Assembly (NCBI GenBank): GCA_021234155.1
Contig: JAJEKV010000002.1
Coordinates: forward strand, 2,752,178-2,816,177
Direction of reading: 5' to 3'
Source of the DNA: Isoetes taiwanensis
Taxonomy: Eukaryota > Streptophyta > Lycopodiopsida > Isoetales > Isoetaceae
DNA: 64,000 nt
Shown: positions 1-10,073 of the stretch, in pieces
How the letters are laid out: the number at the start of each line of letters is the position of its first letter
How positions within the stretch are numbered: position 1 is the first letter of the stretch
Made by a program: the position numbers and the translations under genes
Notes under the pieces: generated by a model
What the model saw: only the letters and a program-made list of their open reading frames with translations
What the model was told of the DNA's origin: nothing
Databases searched by the model: none

Positions 1-1180
1 TTTTACATCTTTGCAGCTACGTTGCCATTTCTTCTTTGCAAGCTCAATTCTATCTGGTTCTGCTTCCTTCTCTCCTATATTCTCTGGATCATGAATCAAT
101 TAGATGATCTACAGGCTGATGCACTTCTGAGATATGCTCCACTACTCTAGCCCTTTTCACCTATCCTTCCAATTTGCCTTGCTTATCCTTTAGGATTACC
201 AAAGGCCCTGTTACCAGAATCCCTGTTCCCAAAGGCTCCGCTATCTCCTTTGAAATTAGAAATGCAGTAACTTCCAGTTCCAAGAACAAAATAAGCAAGT
301 GGATTTCCCGTTTCCTGCTCGTCATGTTGCCACTTCATCAAAACGGCCTGTTACCGCTTCATCAAAATGGCCGACACAGTTCTTGTTTGCCAAAAGAAAA
401 AATTCCTTTACCTAATAAATATGTACATGCAATTAGTTAGACTAACTAAATATAACTAAAATTAGTAAATAAGGGGATGTCCTGAGAATATTCCAAAATA
501 TGAAACTAGTAGATCCTTTTGAGTAAATATTTGTATAGGTTTATTGTAATTCATATAGGACTACATGCTTATACATGAGAATTTGTTCTGATCGTATATA
601 CTTTCAAAAAAATTTGTTCCGAAAAAATTGAGTTTTGTACCGGAAAAAAACAACTTTTCCTAGAAACTTGTCACATGCTGGTTTTTTCTTTTTCGATCCT
701 ACGCTCTGCCCTGGCTATAATCAGACTACTGTACACAACAATGGCTGGAGGAACTCGAACTCCCATTTTGCACCAGCGGCTCTGCTAGTTGCATCTCATT
801 CTGTGACCTGTGCAAAACCCTGTATAACAAACCAAAGGCGCAACACAAACAAAATTAGGACACCTAACCTTGTCCTTCCTTCTTTTCAGGCCCTCCTACA
901 CACAAACTTCTGGTTTTGCTTGCCCCTGGTTCTTTCATGCTAATGCAGGGGCAGGAGAGTTTGTTTCCCCTGGGTTCTTTTGTGTTGATGCAGAGGCACA
1001 TCCTCAACCTCAACACAACTGAAAATACAAAGCGGCATGTATTTGATATTTCTAACGTCTTCGCCCATATACTTCTTAAGGAACTAGAAATGGAGCCCAA
1101 CATTGCTGGGCATAGCTAGGAACTATAAATGATATACTGGAGCAATTGTTAAATGAAATTCATGTTTTTTAAATTAAATA
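1..1180. other. No recognisable gene
   Basis: Short open frames occur here on both strands, but none has a recognisable domain, splice structure or codon pattern. The stretch is AT-rich and contains a short direct repeat around 331-372 (two copies of a CTTCATCAAAA-type unit). I see no gene in it. Confidence 0.5.
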
Positions 1181-2470
1181 ATTAAGAATAGAATAGAGTC
1201 TTCATCATCCACGGAGACCAATTGGTCTATGGGACCCAAATAGGAGGCGCAACAAGCGTATTACTATCCACTCCAAAAAACACCCTCCCCGCCCCGAAGG
1301 GTTGTTTGGGGAAAAAACCATGATGGGAATAGGTTTGCTGTCAAACTATACGAATACAAATACAAATATATATCATGGGGGACAGAAATATGTACATGTA
1401 TCAGGTAATTGCCCGAGGATCGAGCTGATCTCGATGATCCATGATCTCTTCAAGGTATGATCCCAACCTCCGTACCAAGCTCGTGCTCAGCATCTATGCA
1501 GGGGCTGGTCAGGACGGACCAGCTCAGCATAGCGTATCCAAATGTCATCATATGCCGAACAACTTTGAAGGCTGTGGCATTCATCTTCCACAGCTCTAAC
1601 CTGGCAGCGTTGACAAAGCCTCTCCTGACGCGGCTCCCCAATCCATCTCCCTGTCTCAATCCGGAGATGGTGTGCACGTGTGCAGATAGAGGCAATGGAT
1701 CTGCGCTTTTTCATGCGTAGATGAGTTGTGCAGGTAGCATTGCCAGCTCTGCTCCAACATGGGATTTATGTGGCATTGATAATGCGTCGTCTTGACCTGT
1801 TCAAGGGTGCTGGCATCCCAGAGCTTGCTGAGGAAGCATGTATCAAGGTACTGTTTGAGACTGCGATGATCTGCCTCCGTTTACACTCGGATGCACTTGT
1901 GTTCCTGCACATTTCATCTGGCCAATCACTGAGCTCTCTTTTCCCTCCAGCAGGTTCCATTGCCACAGTATAAGCGAGGTTAGAAAGACGAGTACCATTC
2001 ATGCTAAGCACCTTCTGGAAGTAGACGATGTGTCAATTGCCCCCCTTTGAAGAGGCAAGAAACCTGTTTCCTGCAACAATATTGTGGACTTCACCCTCAG
2101 GATTCGTGCCAAGAAACTTTTCTGCACCTGCTCCAAGTCATTCTAAGTGGCGAGGGAAATCACCGAGCCCCAGACCTCGATCCCAAACAAAAGCACAGGT
2201 TCTACGACTGGTGGGCCCAATCATACAGTTCTGCCTTGTGGCTATTCTTTTACATTGCATAGAGTGCCTTCCAACCTGTTGCAGCCCGCAGCCGGATGGA
2301 ATTGTCCCAGTTCATGGCCGACGAGAACTCCACCCCCAAATATTTGTAATCGGACTCCACTTCAACATTTTGGCCACGATAAGTGAGGGTTGGGGCCCCT
2401 GGCTGGCGTGCGGACGATACCAGAATTACCTTAGTTTTAGCTAAGTTGACGCGCATGTCAGTCACCCTAA
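1181..2470 (-). mobile_element. RTE-like LINE, 3' part (end of reverse transcriptase, C-terminal domain and 3' tail)
   Basis: Reading the minus strand from 2465 downward, broken frames give VNLAKTKVILVS, then TYRGQNVEVESDYKYLGVEFS, the usual end of a non-LTR reverse transcriptase. Later, at about 1714-1490, comes HHLRIETGRW followed by a Cys/His stretch (CQRCQVRAVEDECHSL). The same motifs recur in the plus-strand element at 13.9-16 kb. Downstream lies a 3' untranslated region with a 14-bp perfect palindrome (1215-1228, AGACCAATTGGTCT). The 3' end is a short CTATT-type tandem tail rather than poly-A. Tails of this kind are typical of the RTE clade, so the clade is an inference. Stops and frameshifts show it is dead. 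Confidence 0.7.
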
Positions 2471-2560
2471 GTGTGTGAGCATTCGACCATAGTTCTCACT
2501 TCCCCTTCCTTTTTCCCTTTTCCTTTTGCATTTTTCCACTTTTTTTTTCTTTTAAAATAG

Positions 2561-2638
2561 GAAAGTTTTCCTAAAAAAGTTGGAAGGTTTTCCTAAGAAA
2601 AGAGGAAGGGTTTCCAAGAAAAATAAGAAAGGTTTCCA
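2561..2638. repeat. Short tandem repeat, about 22-bp unit, roughly four copies
   Basis: Units of the form GAAAGTTTTCCTAAAAAAG, GAAGGTTTTCCTAAGAAAAG and GAAGGGTTTCCAAG follow each other with small changes. The repeat lies directly after a pyrimidine-rich tract. No coding function is evident. Confidence 0.65.
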
Positions 2639-4254
2639 TGGGAGGCCAATCGAAATCGGGCGTCCATAAAACTATCGGTCTCTTTTCTTCTCTAGCTACC
2701 CAAATTCATGCACCAAGATACCCCGAAAGACTAAGCTCATACCTTCCAATACCGCTGGGACCCTTTGAATCCTCTGGCTCTAAATCCAGTGGTTTTTTTT
2801 TCCAATTTATACCTCCAAATCGATGGTCCCCCTCTTTTTTCGATTTGTATATAGTAAAGCTCTGGAAACAAGCGCTCCAAACCAGGTACTTTTTGTTATT
2901 CATCCAAAGCTTGCTCAATTTGGAGATGTAAGTTTCAGTTGGAGCAATTTGTACTTAGAAGGATTTTAAAAAAAAAAGAAAAAAGAAAAAAAAAACGTGT
3001 TCTGGTGTTCATTCAGAGATAAAAACTGTGGAATCAATATGACCTCGCATTTAATATCCTCAAATACAAGGGAAGGCTTCTTGCCTTATCCTCAAACTTG
3101 TATTGTTTGTAAGACGTTTCAAACCCAATTTATTTGTTTTTTTATCCATGATTCTTAAGTGGTTCACTATTGATACGCCCCATGGCCCTGGAAGCTAAGC
3201 TGCCCTGCAACGCAAACCATGAACAAAACAAGGTAGTGTTGGGCAAACTTTTTAGGTCCCATCAAAAAATTTCCTAAGATGTCGACAAAGAAGCACACGG
3301 CGAAGAAAACATGTGAAGCCTACACGTCTCTCAACACTTTTGTCTATTTACAGTTATAGAGTAGGTTAAGTATGGATGAATCTATGTAGCGGCATTATCC
3401 TTGATGTGATCTGCAATCGCTGAAGCCCATGTAGAATTTTACTTCAAAGACATGCCAGTTCAGCAAAAACCCCAAAATTTGTTGCTTTAGAGAAGTGCTA
3501 GTTAGTTCTCCCCATTGTAGTATATTTAGAATCAGGAGAAGAGACATTAGACAATTGGATGAATTAGCAAGTTCACAATCCATTAGAAGAACATGAAGAT
3601 CAAATATCCAATGCACATTATAGAACTAGAAGTCACGTCTGGATAGGAAAATATGCCTACCTTATTTTTATTTGACAGGTCATGAAAATCAAACTAAGGG
3701 TGCCACATGGTATCATTAACTGTCTTCCAGCATGCAAATGGAGCAGAAGACGTTTTATCCATTTCTTTTATCTACTGTACTTTGTTTCACGCCATTTAAC
3801 CTCCAAAAGTTATGAATCATTGCTGGCCACGGGTTTTCTCAAATCCAAAAAAAAAAACTCAAAATATCCAGGAAAGTAATATTTAACAACTTCTTGGAAA
3901 AAGCCTTATTTACAACGTTAACATACTCAGTTAGATGGCTTTCATGTTAAAACAGATGAACAACTCTCACTCTCATAACCAACAAATCATCTTACTTCTG
4001 ACTTTGGAAGGCCTAGATACTTCATTTGGACCTTATGTGGAACAACGTGTTTTTGGTACAGATTGCAATAGAGAAAGAAAAGGAAGAAGCAACGATTGGA
4101 CTTAAAGTTTGTGCTCAATGTATGTTTATCAACAATGTTGGCACTTGAATTGAAAAGCACGTGAAAATGGCCTGGAAAATGGCATATAAACCTTTTAGTA
4201 CACTATGAAGAGATGTTTGAATGGAGACATGCAGTTGTAAGGTAGCAAGCTATG
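2639..4254. other. No recognisable gene
   Basis: AT-rich sequence with a purine-rich A/G tract at 2967-2996. The short open frames lack known domains. I see nothing that supports a gene. Confidence 0.45.
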
Positions 4255-4490
4255 AGAACCAATAAAGCAGCGCAACAGACTTATTATTGTCCGAATTAAA
4301 AACCCCCAACCCGAAGTATTTTTGAGGAAAAAATCGTGGCAGTAATAAGAATGTTGATAAACTGTAGAAATATATATATCATGAAATATATATATATGTC
4401 AGGTGAGTGTCCGAGGATATGGCTAAGATCGCATATCTATGACCTCCTGAAGGTATGATCCCAACATCCATACCAAAGCCATGTTCAAAA
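4255..4490 (-). mobile_element. RTE-like LINE 3' tail fragment
   Basis: This stretch is similar to 1230-1490. Both share the CCCCAACCCGAAG-type block, the GAGGAAAAAA(T/C)CGTGGCAGTAAT-like block, the ATATATATCATG stretch and the GGTATGATCCCAAC block. It is another severely 5'-truncated copy of the same LINE family, about 90 bp downstream of the GA microsatellite's start and close to the 3' end of the aquaporin gene. Confidence 0.6.
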
Positions 4491-4581
4491 ACACATGTAG
4501 TGGGGCGAAAATAAGCTCTTTTACATCCTTTATTATTGACTCTTTGGGCATTGTTATCTCGATACTAAAAATCACAAAAAA

Positions 4582-4653
4582 GAAGAGAGAGAGAGAGAGG
4601 GAGAGGGAGAGGGAGAGGGAGAGGGAGAGGGAGAGGGAGAGGGAGAGAGAGAA
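4582..4653. repeat. GA / GAGAGG microsatellite
   Basis: Runs of GA pass into repeated GAGAGG hexamers. Translated, they give an Arg-Glu repeat, which is a microsatellite and not a protein. It lies about 150 bp beyond the stop codon of the aquaporin gene. Confidence 0.95.
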
Positions 4654-4728
4654 GCAAGACGGTTTAACTAATAATAATTATTATTATATATTGATATAGA
4701 GGAGTTCGTCGAGCTTCGACGGTCACTT

Positions 4729-4749
4729 TTTATTTATCAATAATTTATT
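4729..4749 (-). terminator. Candidate polyadenylation signals of the NIP gene
   Basis: On the minus strand AATAAA occurs at 4749-4744 and again at 4734-4729, about 60-80 nt past the TAA stop at 4807. A third AATAAA at 4801-4796 is almost on the stop codon and less likely. The position suits a plant 3' end, but no cleavage site can be seen from sequence alone. Confidence 0.4.
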
Positions 4750-4806
4750 ACTAGATTATATAAGTTTTACTTGAGAGAATGTCTTTCATTATTATTTTAT
4801 TTTTGT

Positions 4807-7800
4807 TTATATGTTGTTAACAGTTTCTCTTCTTAGGGTGGGTGTTCTACCATCTGGCTTGTTGATGCGAACTATTGTGTAAGCTAGGGCACCAGCAATA
4901 GCACCTAGGATGGGCCCAACTATATAAAGCCATATTCCTTTATAGTTATTTGCCGCAATTGCAGGTCCAAGTGTACGCACTGGGTTCATAGAGCCTCCTG
5001 ATGTTGCACTGCGATTCACATTCTCTAAAGATTAGGGTACATTGTAAAAAAAAAAATTTAAACCACTTGTACGCTTTAAGAGATTACCCAGCAATTAAGA
5101 TATTAAGCATCACCACTCCTCCAACAGCTATTCCAGCTAGCTCTCCAACCTATGAATGATAAAGGGGTTGATAAGTTTCTACATATTATATTATAAAAAA
5201 TATGCGAATAATTAACAATACATATCCCAAGGTTTCATGGATGACATCCTAGGCATGCTATATCTGGTTCTTCCAAATTTTTGCTTTTTCAATTTTGCCT
5301 TCTTTCATTGGGATACAAGTGCGTGTATGACTAAGAAGAAAGCACAATGATTACATGCATTTTTGGACCATTCGTGACAATAAACTTTTAACTCCATGAA
5401 AGCTACCTAGAAGTTTGAACTCCATTCAGTCAAATTGGACTTGTAGTAAGAAATTACTCCTTCATGACGTGAACCCATAACCCTAACCTCATATGTCCAA
5501 TGCATCACATGTTGACCCATGACCCATAATGCAATGATAGCCACCATGTTCCATCGACCCATGAGCCACAAAGCAAAATAGTGTGGTGTGTATGTGTGTT
5601 CATTGAACAGATTTGGCACTATATGTGTATGTGTCCCTAATGCAACAAATTAATTAATTTCTTAGCTATTCTAATTTTCTTCAAGAAGAAGAAAGCCTTC
5701 CCCTCTTTTCTTGTGCAAAGAAAAAGGATTTCGACCACAAAGCATGGCTTGCAGATCTTCAAGAAATGAAGCACCCATGGTTGTCAATGGTATCTTCAAG
5801 GGGGAGAGAAAAGTGGATAGAGGAACAATAAAACACGAGATATGGCAAGTAATAATGTGATTTCTAGAAGGTGAAAGAGGAAGAGATTTTTATATCATGC
5901 CATGTAGGCAACATCCGATTGGACATAGAGAAACTAGTAAAAGATCAAATTCAAGATCAGATGTATGAAAGAACTCTCGATAAATAGCAAAAGAATCCCC
6001 GATTACTTAATAAACTTGAAGAAAATGACCTTGTTAAAGGGGTCTTAAGATAGCATATCAGGAAAATGTAATCAAAAAAAGAAAAAAAGAAATTGCTAGA
6101 GATAAATCATATGGAGTTGTAAGGTTGAAATGGTAGTGCTTTAAAGGGAGACACTCTGACACACTATAAAATTTTCTAATCTTGTACCTCAACTTTAATT
6201 TTCCTCCTCCTGGAATATGAAATGGATATGCAACAAGTATCACGTTGGCAAAGTAAGCGTCCAAAAGATGTTCAAGAGGTTATTCGAGGTTATCCGTATA
6301 TGTTGCATTGCTGAGTGTTATAGGGGCTGTCCAATCTTTACCTTATAATAGCAAGATATGCCTAGAGGTGTGAGTAGTCAAAGACAAGACAATTAATTAT
6401 TATTGAATGGGCATGAGATTCATGGGAATGTAAAAAGAGAAGGTTGCTAACTAAATGTATCTCAATTCAAGTGAGCGTGTATTGTAAGGTATATGGACCT
6501 GTAATATGTGTGGGCTGAAAATGCATAGCAGTTTTCTTAAAGTCCAATTTCTTGTCGATTAGATATCCAATTTCTAATCTATGATGTTTATCTGTTGCTC
6601 CAGATTGAGTGGGCAGATTTTACAAAACGGAAGGGAAACATCATGGTTGGGCTGTTGTAACTTCTGATGGAAAAGCATAGACCATAGATTAGAAATTCCC
6701 AAGTTGGTCTCGTATTCACCAGTTCAAATTACAAGTACATGGTTGCCTTGAGAAAATTTCCATCACACCTTACGCCTTCTATTTTGGTTAATTATACTTT
6801 ATCTTTTCCTAGGCTTTTAGATGGTGCAGATCTTTTCCTCTACAAAATAACTATGTGTGGATCTAATAATACTGGGCTTCCAATAATGCCAAACTATCTT
6901 TCTCTTTCTTTCCCAAAGGTTTTGCCTCCTAGAAAGCATGGCTAATCAATGCGATTAACCTTTTTCGCCTTTTGAACAGCATGAGCTTTTCAGTCTAAGG
7001 GAAATGACTTTAGATGTGACGTGAAAAAAATATGCTGCTTCTTTAAATTCATCTGTCCTAAAAGTCTACCACAATACAAAATCGAGGCATGCATAAGGGC
7101 CATAAGAACTTACAGCACGGGTATCTGTTGCAACAGCTGTGACTACAAACATGAGATTGAAGGAAATAATAAACTCGAGAACGAATGACTGCCAATATTC
7201 ATCTCCATGAGGAATTGTGACGCCACCATGTAAATCTGGGTGGAATATTCCTTTCAATACAAATCCCGCACAGATTGATGCCAGGAGTTGTGATCCAACA
7301 TAGAATGGAACCTTAAGATGGAAAGCATGTAAAAACCATTGTATTAGAAACGAATAATAAAAGAACAAATATCAATTGGTACTGAATTTCAAAATGTAAT
7401 GCAAACCATGCATCTTGATAAGAATAAGAACTTGTTTTCTACACAAATTGCCTACAGCATGTCTTATGCATACGATTATGCTTATACATAGCCAATCTCG
7501 GACTACTTGTTCAGAATCTTTTTAATGCATTCCAGCACTTTATGCCATGATTACAGAAACCTAAGAGGGCATTGTCCTGCCTACTTGTAAAACGTATTGG
7601 CTAGACCAAGGGTTAGAAATGGAACCTGAATCCAAGGAAAATGACGCAATGTTGCAAAAGCTATTGTAAGTGATGGATTGCAGTGCGCCCCCGATATGTG
7701 CCCTGTTGCCAGAATTATTACCATGATGGCTAAACCAGAAGATGCTGCCAGACCAATAGTAGTGATGGTGCCATCAAACTTTTCATTTACAATGGCTGTT

Positions 7801-8139
7801 GCTGTGCCAGCAAATATGAGCATGAAGGTGCCAATAAATTCAGATAGAACCTGAAACACTTATCTGGCTTAAGTAATGCAAATATAGAGAATGCCTAGGG
7901 AGTTGGAATGATACCTTCTTAGCAAGTGAGCACTGAGGAATGGGAATCACCATATGGCTAAAGTCGTGTTCTGCCATGCAGGAATCTACTGGAAAGCATT
8001 TGTTGTTATAATATCCTGATCCTGTCATGCTTTGAGCTCTTTCTGCACTGATATGACGATTTGATCCCCAATTGCCAGGAGCTCTTTCTGCTGCCATTAC
8101 TGAAGCAACTTGATCAACCAGAACTCCAGGTCCCTCCAT
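4807..8139 (-). CDS. NIP5;1: NIP5;1-type aquaporin (boric acid / metalloid channel), five exons, intact
   Basis: Exons on the minus strand are 8139-7915, 7850-7626, 7311-7114, 5149-5088 and 5008-4807. All introns are GT-AG, phases agree, and the joined frame gives 303 residues, about the length of Arabidopsis NIP5;1. The first pore loop has NPS (HCNPSLTIAF, end of exon 2) and the second has NPV (GGSMNPVRTLGP, exon 5). The NPS/NPV pair marks the NIP5;1 branch of NIP subgroup II, which imports boric acid across the plasma membrane and also passes arsenite-like solutes. Gly and Arg around the second NPV fit the small, permissive subgroup II filter. DTRAVGELAGIAVG is the conserved loop D/helix 5 region. 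I chose the ATG at 8139 because the exon starts cleanly there. The Cys before NPS (Leu in Arabidopsis) is unusual. Orthology to NIP5;1 rather than a close paralogue such as NIP6;1 is inferred from the motifs and leader. Confidence 0.93.
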
Positions 8140-8262
8140 TTGCTCTTGTGGTTGAAGGATTTGACTTTTTCTTTTCTTCGTATTCTTTAACAAACTAAGA
8201 GGAAAGAAATGACTTTTTTTTTTGAGAAGTTTTTTGGAAGAGCAGAAGAATGAAGGAAGAGT

Positions 8263-8268
8263 TTACAT
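8263..8268 (-). promoter_or_regulatory. AUG-stop minimal upstream ORF (ATGTAA), proximal
   Basis: The minus strand reads AATCATGTAAACTC, a start codon directly followed by a stop, 129 nt upstream of the main ATG in genomic distance. In Arabidopsis NIP5;1, AUGUAA in the leader stalls ribosomes when boron is plentiful and triggers mRNA decay. Finding the same hexamer in the leader of an NPS/NPV NIP supports the same control here. The functional claim is inference from the known family. Confidence 0.7.
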
Positions 8269-8420
8269 GATTGAATGATTTTTCTTGAGGTTCGGCTAAG
8301 GATTTGGAAGATAATCCAGTGTGATAACCTAATGAGCAAAGAACAGAGTTCTAAACTGAAAGAACTTTTTTTTTGTTTTTTTTTTCCCGTGAAGGAGCAA
8401 GATAGAAAATGAGAGAGGCT

Positions 8421-8426
8421 TTACAT
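8421..8426 (-). promoter_or_regulatory. AUG-stop minimal upstream ORF (ATGTAA), distal
   Basis: Second ATGTAA on the minus strand (CCAATCATGTAAAGCC), 287 nt upstream of the main ATG. This is close to the distance of the functional element in Arabidopsis NIP5;1, about 300 nt from the start codon. It shares the AATCATGTAAA core with the proximal copy, because the leader segment is duplicated. Confidence 0.7.
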
Positions 8427-8736
8427 GATTGGATGGCTTTTATTCAGTTTCGATTAAGGAATTGGAGGAGGATCCAGTTCTCTAACCAGAAGAACTGCTA
8501 TGCAGATTCAAGAGAATCTTAGAATGGGCTGCAGAATCCGGAAGAAAACAACAGCATCAAAGAAATTAAAACAGAAACGATGCAAAGAACAGCATCAGAA
8601 GAACCAAAATAAAAATGATGCTAGACGATGCTAGGAAATTGAGAAATGAAATGTTAAAATGTAGGAGGATGAGCAGAAAACAAGAGGCAAGAAAAGAAGA
8701 AACTGCGAGGGAATGCCAACAAAAAAATACCGCCTT

Positions 8737-8742
8737 CTTATA
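8737..8742 (-). promoter_or_regulatory. Candidate TATA box of the NIP gene
   Basis: The minus strand reads CTGTATAAGAAGG, a good plant TATA box, about 600 nt upstream of the start codon. This would leave room for the long leader typical of NIP5;1 genes. No other strong TATA box lies between it and the ATG. Confidence 0.45.
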
Positions 8743-8874
8743 CAGAGAGCTAATTCGTATGGAGAATTCCTGGGCACCTGGCGATGGCAGACACGAATGT
8801 GATTGACAGCGATGTGGGCGCACCGAAGGAGACGCTAGGGATTTTCCGAGTGCGTCCATTGTTTGACTATGCAT

Positions 8875-10061
8875 TGTTTTTTACTATGCATGTTACTGTG
8901 CATCCTTTTTCCCCTAAAATTGGCCGGACTTATTGGGCACCCCTTTGCCATGGTTCCTTTTGTCAAAAAAAAAATACATTAAAACGCTTGTATTACCTTG
9001 TGCACACGATGTTTCCCACTCAACTTGATTTTGCCTCCATCATGTTCTTGCATTTGTTTTCCTTAAATTTGTTGGCCCATACATTAAAACCCTTGTGCAA
9101 CACGATGTTCCCCACTCAACCTAGTTGCTTGAATCTGTCGAAGGAAGCTACATGGAACGATAAACTTTGACATCACTACGCGTCTCCAGCTCATACAAGA
9201 ATGTAAACTTACCAAATTTATTGCTGCTACCTAATGTTGAATAAAAAAACCACAACCCACATGTACCAAGTAATATCAAAAATGAGTTGAATGGGACTGC
9301 TACAGGATATATATACTCACAAGATGAAACGCTATCAAATAAAGAAGTTTTATCATTCATAACTAGGTCCCTTTATAATCATGTCTAAGACCAGCAATAA
9401 GTGGGGAAATCTAGTACTATATTGAGATGTATAGTCTTACTATTTCTTAAATATAGTTAAACTTACTACATAGAACTTGAACACTTTATTCTTGGCAACA
9501 TGACCAACCACTTCAAAATCTTTGAAACTTTTATGGGTGATGAAGTACTATGACGTTGAAGAAGGGAATCTGGTTAGAATTCGCCTTACAAAAGGAAAGG
9601 GGGGTACTTTTCAAGAGAATTTTAGCAGCCTTTTTTTGTTTTTTTTTGTTAAGTGTGAAGGTATCATAACTAAGGGTCATTCAGTAAAGTACTTTTTTCT
9701 ATTTACTTAACTATCTTTCAAAATTTTCCTATTTGTTTTGGGCCAAATATTGGTCGTCACACCATTTTCTTTGCAAGCTTCCTGTTGAGCGATTCTTCAT
9801 TCAATTTTCACGTGTAAAATGGGGCTCATGAACAACTTTTGAGCTCAAATTTACTAGAAGGTTTCTTTTGACTCTCTATTCAAAATTAGCTTACCCTAAC
9901 AACTAGATTTGACTTGCTAATGACATTCTAATGATGGAAGAAAAAAAAATTCTTCCAACTTCCGAGGTTCATATTGGGGTTTTACTCCCAAATTTTCTAC
10001 TAGGTCAGTTACCTACTTAGGAAAATGGCCAGTGCTTGATCTTGGTCAACCAAGATCATTT
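8875..10061. other. No recognisable gene; far upstream flank of the NIP gene
   Basis: AT-rich intergenic sequence. Two related blocks at 8990-9020 and 9080-9120 share ACATTAAAAC and GATGTT(T/C)CCCACTCAAC, a small imperfect duplication. The part next to 10062 may be internal sequence of the LTR element on the minus strand, but it shows no protein motif. Confidence 0.4.
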
Positions 10062-10072
10062 CTCTGATACCA
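10062..10072 (-). mobile_element. Primer-binding site of an LTR retrotransposon
   Basis: The minus strand reads TGGTATCAGAG one base from the LTR end. This is the standard primer-binding site complementary to the 3' end of initiator methionine tRNA. It fixes the element's orientation (minus) and identifies the adjoining LTR as its 5' LTR. Confidence 0.8.
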
Positions 10073-10073
10073 T

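Larger units (their letters stand above)
8140..8710 (-). promoter_or_regulatory. Probable 5' leader of the NIP gene, with an internal duplication
   Basis: Between the ATG at 8139 and the TATA box near 8740 there would be a leader of about 565 nt if transcription starts some 30 nt below the TATA box. The leader contains two related segments, 8250-8335 and 8408-8490. Each runs (on the plus strand) through TTTACATGATTG, a T-rich stretch and TTCGGCTAAGGATTTGG or TTCGATTAAGGAATTGG. Each carries one ATGTAA on the minus strand. An intron in the leader cannot be excluded. Confidence 0.6.

Noticed and set aside
635..1119. Overlapping open frames of 67-102 residues on both strands
   Set aside because: No domain, no splice pattern and strong low-complexity content; nothing separates them from chance frames.
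4481..4699. Open frame with a long Arg-Glu repeat
   Set aside because: It is only the translation of the GA/GAGAGG microsatellite and has no conserved flanking protein.
8566..8874. 102-residue minus-strand frame upstream of the aquaporin
   Set aside because: It lies across the TATA box and leader of the aquaporin and is a run of hydrophobic residues from a T-rich strand; no known protein.
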